From: JAUIAS01 sp030425395
Lineage (GTDB): Bacteria; Pseudomonadota; Alphaproteobacteria; Rhodobacterales; Rhodobacteraceae
DNA length: 64,000 bases
NCBI GenBank assembly: GCA_043553855.1
Contig: CP121336.1
Coordinates: 1,488,001 to 1,552,000 of the forward strand
Direction of reading: 5' to 3'
Part shown: positions 1-6,243 of the stretch, piece after piece
How the letters are laid out: each line of letters starts with the position of its first letter
Position numbering within the stretch: position 1 is the stretch's first letter
Notes under the pieces: model-generated
What the model saw: only the letters and a program-made list of their open reading frames with translations
Databases searched by the model: none
Told to the model about the DNA's origin: nothing
Made by a program: the position numbers and the translations under genes

Positions 1-1332
1 GCCCATGTCGATGATGAAGGCGTATATACGTTTTCCAACCGGCGGCTTAATTCGGTCATGCCCGGCAGGCCGCTGGACATCGTGGGCCTTGGTATCGCCG
101 AGGCCTTGGGGCCTTCGGCCTATAACCGCATCGAACCGCACCTGAAGGCCGCTTATGGCGGCAAACCATCGGTTTTCGAATTCACCGATACCGACAGTTC
201 GCGTCGCATCAGAACTGCCTTCACACCCGATCTTCTGGGTGGTGTCTATATCCTGTCGATGGACATCACCGAAGAAACACAGGCCCGCGTCGCCTTGCAA
301 CAAACACGGCGCCGGGCATTGGCCGCGCAGATGACCAACGGCATCGCGCATGATTTTTCCAACCTGTTGACCATTATCCTTGGCATGCAGGGCAAGCTTC
401 GGCAAATGGCCATTCCTGAGGAAGCGCTCACCTTGATTGATGCCACGATCGGTGCTGCACGGCGCGGTGGGCGATTGCTCAACCGGATTGGGGATATCAC
501 GGACAATCGCGCCTATCGCCCGCAACCGACGGATGTGACAGCTCTTCTGATGGACCTGAAAACACTGGCGACGCCGACCCTGCCGCGATCAGTCGGGCTG
601 ACCATTCTGGATCATATGCCGACCGAACTGTTCCTTGTGGATGCGGGTATGGTGCATGACGGGCTGCTGAACCTGATCCTGAATGCCCGCGATGCCTGTG
701 GCACGTCGGGGCAAATCACCATCACCGCCCACACCGTGGCCAATACATGGATCGAGATCGGTGTGACAGATACCGGGCCGGGCTTTTCCGAGGTTGCGCT
801 TGAAAAGGCGTTGAACCCGTTTTTTACAACAAAGGGGGGCGAAGGATCCGGGCTTGGCTTGCCGATGGTCTACAACATGGCGCGGCTTGCGGGCGGCAAC
901 ATCCGGTTGTCGAACACGCCCTCTGGTGCAAGCGTGACCCTGCGCCTGCCTCTGCGGCGGACGGTGATGCCCACTGGGGGGCTTGCGCTTCTCGTCGAAG
1001 ACAACGACACCCTGCGTGCAACGTTCCGCGATATGTTGATGGGGATGGATTATTCCGTGATCGAAGCAACCACAGTTGATGAGGCCGTCGCCCTTAGCGC
1101 GGACCTGCCCGATATCTGCCTCTGCCTGTCAGATGTGAAACTGGCAGGGTCCGCAACGGGTATTGATCTTGTGGAACGCATCGGCGCATCTGGTCTGCCC
1201 TGTATCCTGATGACGTCGTTGCCACCCGAAGACCCCCTTTTTGAACATGCAGCGCGGGTCGCCCCGGTCTTGCGCAAACCGTTTTCGGCCCAGGAACTCA
1301 CGACCCTGATCCACGGAGGCCAAGCGGCATGA
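1..1332 (+). CDS. PAS hybrid sensor histidine kinase, 5' truncated by the window edge
   Basis: The frame is already open at base 1, so the start lies outside the window; an internal ATG at 58 falls inside the PAS-like region and is unlikely to be the true start. Visible order: PAS-like segment (first ~90 residues), a dimerisation/phosphoacceptor segment with the H-box IAHDFSNLL (His codon at 349-351), a HATPase_c domain with N-box NLILNARDAC, G1 DTGPGF, F-box PFFTTK and G2 GSGLGLP, then a C-terminal receiver domain (LLVEDND, SDVKL, KPF). It is therefore a hybrid kinase that autophosphorylates on His and can pass phosphate to its own receiver. The stop overlaps the ATG of the next gene (ATGA), so kinase and response regulator are translationally coupled. 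The signal sensed cannot be read from the sequence. Confidence 0.9.
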   Translation, partial: AHVDDEGVYTFSNRRLNSVMPGRPLDIVGLGIAEALGPSAYNRIEPHLKAAYGGKPSVFEFTDTDSSRRIRTAFTPDLLGGVYILSMDITEETQARVALQQTRRRALAAQMTNGIAHDFSNLLTIILGMQGKLRQMAIPEEALTLIDATIGAARRGGRLLNRIGDITDNRAYRPQPTDVTALLMDLKTLATPTLPRSVGLTILDHMPTELFLVDAGMVHDGLLNLILNARDACGTSGQITITAHTVANTWIEIGVTDTGPGFSEVALEKALNPFFTTKGGEGSGLGLPMVYNMARLAGGNIRLSNTPSGASVTLRLPLRRTVMPTGGLALLVEDNDTLRATFRDMLMGMDYSVIEATTVDEAVALSADLPDICLCLSDVKLAGSATGIDLVERIGASGLPCILMTSLPPEDPLFEHAARVAPVLRKPFSAQELTTLIHGGQAA

Positions 1333-2033
1333 CAGCCCCAACCCTCTGGATCCTCGATGACGAGCCCGACATTCGCCGACTCTTGGCGGATGTGCTTGAA
1401 GGGGCCGGCTTTCAAACACAATCCTTCGGGCGCGCGCGCGAATTCGAAGCCTCCATGAATCGTGAGACGCCCGACATCTGCCTTGTGGACCTATCGCTTC
1501 CCGATACTGACGGGCTGACGCTTGTGCACAGGCTGGCGCTGGAAAAGGGAGCGTCAGTCATCATCATTTCAGGCCGATCCCAGGTGCAGGACCGCATTAC
1601 CGGGCTGGAACTGGGGGCCGACGACTATATCACTAAGCCCTTCGACCCCGCCGAGGTTGTTGCGCGGGTGCGGGCACGTTTGAGAACGGCCAAATCGGCC
1701 ACACGCGAAAGCGGAAACACTGCCCATTTCAGCGGTTGGACCGCACATTTCGACCGCTACACCCTGGAAACCGACTCCGGCACCGAAACGGCCTTTTCCC
1801 ATGCCGAGGGCGCGGTGCTTCGCCTGTTTCTGGAAAGCCCCAAGCGGCTCATCAGTCGCCAGTTCATGCAGGAACAATTGGGCGGTGCCGCCGGTGAAAG
1901 CTTTGACAGGGCAATGGACGTGCGTATTTCAAGGCTGCGCACCAAGCTCGGAGAAGACCCAAAGAACCCCAGGTTGATCAAGACGATCTACGGCGCGGGA
2001 TATATCTTTGTCAGCGATGTAAGCTGGAGCTGA
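1329..2033 (+). CDS. OmpR/PhoB-family response regulator
   Basis: A 234-residue regulator. The N-terminal receiver has the acidic pair at residues 10-11 (ILDDEPD), phosphoacceptor Asp54 in LVDLSLP, and the conserved Lys in ITKPF. The C-terminal half is a winged-helix Trans_reg_C domain (RAMDVRISRLRTKLGED, then IKTIYGAGYIF). The ATG overlaps the stop of the hybrid kinase by the ATGA arrangement, so the two form one operon and very probably a cognate pair. The target genes are not evident. The neighbour downstream is on the opposite strand and ends 22 bases away. Confidence 0.93.
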   Translation: MTAPTLWILDDEPDIRRLLADVLEGAGFQTQSFGRAREFEASMNRETPDICLVDLSLPDTDGLTLVHRLALEKGASVIIISGRSQVQDRITGLELGADDYITKPFDPAEVVARVRARLRTAKSATRESGNTAHFSGWTAHFDRYTLETDSGTETAFSHAEGAVLRLFLESPKRLISRQFMQEQLGGAAGESFDRAMDVRISRLRTKLGEDPKNPRLIKTIYGAGYIFVSDVSWS

Positions 2034-2055
2034 GCACCTGTAGTCTGCGCACATT

Positions 2056-3258
2056 TCAGCATGACATTGCCTGTTCCGAAGCACGGGTCGCTGCGGCGAC
2101 CAGAATTCTAAGGGCTGTGATCAGGTCCGCCTCTTCGGTGTCCTCTTCAAAGCAATGACTGCGCCCACCGATGGAGGGCGCAAACAACATGGCCACCGGC
2201 ATCAGTCGGGCCACGTTCGTCGCATCGTGGAGCGCCCCCGACGGCAGATGCAACCATTCGTCGCCACAGACCTCTTGCGCGCCCTGTTCCAGAGCCCGCC
2301 TCAGCCTTGGGTCCATGCCAACAGGTTCAAGCCCAAGCATCGAACCGAACGATAATTCAAAGCCGCCACCATCTGCCACCTCCTGCGCCGTTGCCCGAAT
2401 GATGTTTTCGATTCGCCCAAGCCGTTCAGGATCGCGATCCCGCCATTGCATCGAAAACCGCGCCCGCCCCGGCACGATCGAAGATGCGTTGGGGTGCAGG
2501 GACACATGACCGATGGTCCACACCGTCCGGGGCGTAACCACATTGCGCAGGCGATCCTCCAGCAAGGCAGAAAACTGCGCCAGCGCCCGGAAAGCATCGC
2601 GACGCAGATGCATCGGAGTTGTTCCTGCGTGGTTCTGTTCGCCGTCGAAGGTAACCATCATATCACGGATGCCGACGATATCGGTTACGACGGCCGCGCG
2701 CTTGCCGTCCCGATCCAGAACCGGCCCCTGTTCGATGTGCAATTCCATGAACCCCGAAAACCGAGACGGATCGACCGGCCCCGAGGACAGGCCCTCCATC
2801 CTTGAACGCGCGCGACCAAGGGAGACGCCGTCATGATCGGTGAAGGCGTCAGCCTCTGCCTGCGATATCTGGCCTGACCAGACCGCGCTGCCGGTGGTGG
2901 CCCCAAAGCGGCCTTCCTCGTCCTGAAAGGACACGACCGATACGCCGGGCACACATCGAGCCACCTCCAACGCGGCCATCACGCCCAGCGCTCCGTCCAG
3001 CCAGCCACCTTCTGGCTGACTGTCGGAATGTGATCCCAGCAACAGGCTGGACGCGTCCCCCGGGGCCAGACCGAACAGATTGCCCATGTCGTCGAAATGC
3101 GGGCGCAGGCCCGCTTCTGCCATCCTGGCGGCGATCCATTCGCGCGCGGCAATATCGGGGTCGCTATAGGCCGGACGGCGCACGCCCCTGCCGACACCCG
3201 AGGCCCCAAACCGGCGCAGCGTGTGCAGATCGGACAGGAAACGATCAGGGTTCAGCAT
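2056..3258 (-). CDS. M20-family Zn-dependent amidohydrolase (allantoate amidohydrolase / N-carbamoyl amino acid hydrolase type)
   Basis: A 400-residue protein of the HyuC/AllC branch of peptidase family M20. Visible metal-site signatures are LLGSHSDSQPEGGWLDGALG, the SFQDEEGRFG acidic pair, HIEQGPVLD, and the C-terminal GGRSHCFEEDTE histidine. This branch hydrolyses N-carbamoyl or ureido groups: allantoate, N-carbamoyl-L-amino acids or N-carbamoyl-beta-alanine. Substrate cannot be settled by eye. A urate-to-ureidoglycolate pathway lies at 22-31 kb of this window and has no allantoate-cleaving gene of its own, so this gene is a plausible AllC, but it is not linked to that cluster. It is divergent from the Hsp70 gene. 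Confidence 0.8.
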   Translation of the reverse strand: MLNPDRFLSDLHTLRRFGASGVGRGVRRPAYSDPDIAAREWIAARMAEAGLRPHFDDMGNLFGLAPGDASSLLLGSHSDSQPEGGWLDGALGVMAALEVARCVPGVSVVSFQDEEGRFGATTGSAVWSGQISQAEADAFTDHDGVSLGRARSRMEGLSSGPVDPSRFSGFMELHIEQGPVLDRDGKRAAVVTDIVGIRDMMVTFDGEQNHAGTTPMHLRRDAFRALAQFSALLEDRLRNVVTPRTVWTIGHVSLHPNASSIVPGRARFSMQWRDRDPERLGRIENIIRATAQEVADGGGFELSFGSMLGLEPVGMDPRLRRALEQGAQEVCGDEWLHLPSGALHDATNVARLMPVAMLFAPSIGGRSHCFEEDTEEADLITALRILVAAATRASEQAMSC

Positions 3259-3383
3259 GCAAGCTCCTCGGAAGTCGTTGACAGGCTGGCAGTATTGCCA
3301 ATGGCTGTCCAGCCGCGGTTGACGTTGTGGGGTTCCAGCGGCACAACCACCCTGCGCAAAGGACGCAAACAGGCAGGCACGTC

Positions 3384-4622
3384 ATGAAACAGCTTCCCAT
3401 CGGCATCGACCTTGGCACGACGAATTCGCTGATCGCGGTATTCGAAAATGGTGCCCCCCGCCTGATCTCAAATGCGCTGGGTTCCGCGCTGACCCCGTCT
3501 GTCGTCTCTGACCTTGACGGGCGACTGATCGTAGGCGAAGCGGCACGCGACCGGCTGGCCACACATCCGCGCGACACTGCCGCAGTGTTCAAACGGGCGA
3601 TGGGCGCGAAAACGCAATTTAAGATTGGCACCCGCCAAATGGGTGCCGAAGAACTGTCGGCTCTGGTCCTTCGCAAGCTCAAGGCCGATGCAGAAGCAGA
3701 TCTGGGCCAGCCTGTGCGCGACGTGGTCGTTTCTGTGCCCGCGTATTTCAATCAGGGCCAGCGACAGGCCACGATGGACGCCTGCCGTCTTGCCGACCTG
3801 AACGCGGTGCGCCTGATCAACGAACCCACAGCCGCCGCCTTGGCATACGGGCTTCAGGACCGGGACGGCGAAAGCCGGTTTCTGGTCTTTGATCTGGGCG
3901 GCGGCACCTTCGATATCACCGTTCTGGATCACTTCGAAGGGGTGATGGAAGTCAAGGCAAGCTCTGGCGATGCCCAGCTTGGCGGCGAAGATTTCACCAC
4001 AGCGCTTGCCAAAACCATGATTGAGACCGCCGGAATTGAATGGTCAGACCTTTCAAGGGATGAACAGATTCAGGCCAAACACCTTGCCGATGGGGCCAAA
4101 CGGCGGCTTGGTCTGAGCGAAACACATGATGTCACGCTGCGCCTGAAACGTGGCGAAACCGCACTGACCCTGACCCGTGAGATGTTCGAAGCCGCATGCG
4201 CACCACAGATGCGCCGCCTTCGCCGTCCGATCGAGCGATGTTTTTATGACAGCGATCTGGCCGCCAGTGAGATGGACCGCATCATCCTTGTTGGCGGTGC
4301 CACACGGATGCCGATGATCAGACAATTTGTCACCCGCCAGTTCGGCATGTTTCCGGATAGCAGCATAGACCCGGATCATGCCGTGGCTCTCGGTGCCGCG
4401 GTGCAGGCAGCACTTGTTGCACAGGACGCGGCGCTGGACGACGTCGTGATGACTGACGTCAGCCCGTTTTCCGTGGGCCTCAGCACCGCCGAGGCTCTTG
4501 GGAACGGACGGTTTGTGGACGGGTTGTTCACGCCACTGATCGAACGCGACACGCCCCTTCCGGCCAGTCGCGAACGTTATTTTTCGACCATGCAGGACAA
4601 TCAGACCGGTCTGCGCGTCTAG
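3384..4622 (+). CDS. N-terminal HscC fragment: Hsp70 nucleotide-binding domain
   Basis: If TAG is read as a stop the product is 412 residues: a complete actin-like ATPase domain plus the first strands of the substrate-binding domain. Visible motifs are phosphate-1 (GIDLGTTNSLIAVF at about residues 6-19), phosphate-2 (VFDLGGGTFDITVL) and the adenosine motif (ILVGGATRMPM). Such a fragment could bind and hydrolyse ATP but would lack peptide binding and the lid. I place the start at ATG 3384 because the conserved N-terminus begins there; an in-frame upstream ATG at 3327 would add residues without homology. Confidence 0.75.
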   Translation: MKQLPIGIDLGTTNSLIAVFENGAPRLISNALGSALTPSVVSDLDGRLIVGEAARDRLATHPRDTAAVFKRAMGAKTQFKIGTRQMGAEELSALVLRKLKADAEADLGQPVRDVVVSVPAYFNQGQRQATMDACRLADLNAVRLINEPTAAALAYGLQDRDGESRFLVFDLGGGTFDITVLDHFEGVMEVKASSGDAQLGGEDFTTALAKTMIETAGIEWSDLSRDEQIQAKHLADGAKRRLGLSETHDVTLRLKRGETALTLTREMFEAACAPQMRRLRRPIERCFYDSDLAASEMDRIILVGGATRMPMIRQFVTRQFGMFPDSSIDPDHAVALGAAVQAALVAQDAALDDVVMTDVSPFSVGLSTAEALGNGRFVDGLFTPLIERDTPLPASRERYFSTMQDNQTGLRV

Positions 4623-5081
4623 GTGTATCAGGGCGAAGCGCCGAAGGTGGCTGACAACGTTCTGTTGGGTGAATTCCTGCTGTCGGTGCCCCGCGCACCA
4701 GCAGGACAGGAAGGCATGACAGTCCGTTTGAGCTATGACAGTTCAGGCCTGATCGAAGTCGAGGCAACAACTGCCAATGACAAGGGCGGGTTGGTGATCA
4801 AGCAAAACGCACCCGGACTGACAGAGGCGGAGATTGCGAAACGTCTCAAGGCCATGGAAAAGCTCAAGGAACACCCCCGCGACGCCGAAGAAAACACCGC
4901 CCTTCTGGCGCGCATACGGCGGCTTTATGAAATGGCCTCCGGTGACGATCGCACGATGCTGAGCCAAATATTGGTGCGGTTCGAAGCCGCGCTGGCCGAT
5001 CAGGACCCGCAGGAAATCGAACGCGCGCGTGGCGAAATTTCCCGCCAGCTTGACGCGATCGACGACTACTATGTCAGCTAG
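4623..5081 (+). CDS. C-terminal HscC fragment: substrate-binding domain and lid
   Basis: 152 residues follow directly in frame after the TAG, opening with GTG (Val). The segment holds the rest of the beta-sandwich (VYQGEAP, LLGEFLLSVPRAPAG, SYDSSGLIEV) and the helical lid (LTEAEIAKRLKAMEKLKEHPRD onward). No ribosome-binding site precedes the GTG, so independent translation is doubtful; it would need readthrough or reinitiation. The last 11 bases overlap the start of the J-like gene, so loss of translation here could also reduce expression of that gene. Confidence 0.5.
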   Translation: MYQGEAPKVADNVLLGEFLLSVPRAPAGQEGMTVRLSYDSSGLIEVEATTANDKGGLVIKQNAPGLTEAEIAKRLKAMEKLKEHPRDAEENTALLARIRRLYEMASGDDRTMLSQILVRFEAALADQDPQEIERARGEISRQLDAIDDYYVS

Positions 5082-6222
5082 TTGGCCATGGCGCGAACTG
5101 GGCCTTGATGGCCCCGCTGACGACCGTGCGGTGCGCCGGGCCTACGCCGCGCGGCTGAAATCCATCGACCGTGAAGACGCCGATGCCTTTCAGGCCCTGC
5201 GCACCGCCTATGACGAGGCGCGCGCGCGATCCCCAAAGCCGATGGGCAAGCGCCCGAGCATGGCAGAGATTTTACACGACACGCCCCCTGCCCCGGCGAC
5301 CTACAATGATCTCATGCCAGCGGCGACATCCAAGACCCCACCCGATGCCACGCCTTTAGCCCCTTTGCATGAGGTGGCGCCCGAACCAGAGAGCACGCCA
5401 GAACCGGGCAATGCCCCCGCACCGGTAAAGGAACCCTTTCCCGACACCCCCACAATCGCTGATCTGGACCAGTTAAACGAAACTTGGCCGCACGAAACCA
5501 AAGCGGCTTTCATGAAACATCTGCGCGCATCCATCTTCCCGCGCTATGGCGGGCAAACAAAGGATCTTCGTGCGCTTTTGTCCCTTGATATGGCACAGGA
5601 ATTCGAATTTCGGCGACAGATCGAGTGGCAGATTTTCAACGTGCTGGAACAAAGCCTTCGCAAGAATGGGGGCGATCCGGTCAACCTGAAGCCAAACCTT
5701 GGGCGCGCGCTTGACTATGAATTCGGATGGTATTCCGACGGCGTCGGTTTTCAGCGCCGATTTCGCGGGCGGCAGGCGACACAACAGATTATCGAGAAAA
5801 TGCAAAGCGCCGTTGGCCAATCCGCAGCCCCCCCAAAAAAGCTGAGCAGCACCAAGGGATTGCACTATGTCGCGGCGTTTCTGGTTAGCTGGGCGCTGAC
5901 CGCGTTGTCCTGGGGCATCAAGGCTGGCGATTACGATCTTAACGATGTTGCCGCACTTGCCCTGTTTGTACTGCCTACAATGTTTGCCTGCTGGTTCTTT
6001 GCCGCCATCATTTTCATCGCGGCAGACTTTATCTTTTTGCGCGTGCTCCGGCCTCTTTTCGGAAAACGATGGAATGATCTTCGGCGGCGATCACCCAGAA
6101 TCGGGCGTATCGACGGCATCATGTTTCGCGCGATGCACAACAGTGAATCGCGCGAAAAGATCGTTATCTGGATGGCAGCGGCCATACTATGCACCGCCTC
6201 AATCGCGATCAGCTTACTTTAG
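5071..6222 (+). CDS. J-domain-like membrane protein, probable HscC partner
   Basis: A 383-residue protein. Residues ~4-50 resemble a J domain of the type that accompanies HscC in E. coli (DjlB/DjlC): PWRELGLDG, AVRRAYAARLKSI, FQALRTAYDEA. The canonical HPD tripeptide between helices II and III is not visible; the position reads SIDREDAD. A proline/alanine-rich linker follows (about residues 90-135), then a soluble middle region, two hydrophobic spans at about 264-330 and one at the extreme C-terminus (IVIWMAAAILCTASIAISLL). ATG 5071 is chosen because it opens directly on the J-like segment; it overlaps the end of hscC by 11 bases, which argues for coupled expression. Inference: it recruits HscC to the inner membrane. 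Confidence 0.75.
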   Translation: MSASWPWRELGLDGPADDRAVRRAYAARLKSIDREDADAFQALRTAYDEARARSPKPMGKRPSMAEILHDTPPAPATYNDLMPAATSKTPPDATPLAPLHEVAPEPESTPEPGNAPAPVKEPFPDTPTIADLDQLNETWPHETKAAFMKHLRASIFPRYGGQTKDLRALLSLDMAQEFEFRRQIEWQIFNVLEQSLRKNGGDPVNLKPNLGRALDYEFGWYSDGVGFQRRFRGRQATQQIIEKMQSAVGQSAAPPKKLSSTKGLHYVAAFLVSWALTALSWGIKAGDYDLNDVAALALFVLPTMFACWFFAAIIFIAADFIFLRVLRPLFGKRWNDLRRRSPRIGRIDGIMFRAMHNSESREKIVIWMAAAILCTASIAISLL

Positions 6223-6243
6223 GCTTGGACAATCTGCGGCGGA

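Larger units (their letters stand above)
3384..5081 (+). pseudogene. hscC: HscC-type Hsp70 gene interrupted by an in-frame TAG codon
   Basis: Read as one frame, 3384-5081 would encode a 565-residue HscC-like Hsp70, close to the length of E. coli HscC (about 556). A single TAG at 4620-4622 splits it at codon 413, inside the substrate-binding beta domain. The residues on both sides (NQTGLRV before, VYQGEAPKVADN after) align continuously with the family, where the position holds an ordinary polar residue. No other stop or frameshift is present and the 3' part keeps its reading frame through the overlap with the J-like gene. Possible explanations are a recent nonsense mutation, a sequencing or assembly error, or suppression. 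I infer the gene was intact until very recently. Confidence 0.8.

Noticed and set aside
3327..3383. hscC starting at ATG 3327
   Set aside because: The extra 19 residues have no similarity to Hsp70 N-termini, which begin right before GIDLGTTNS.
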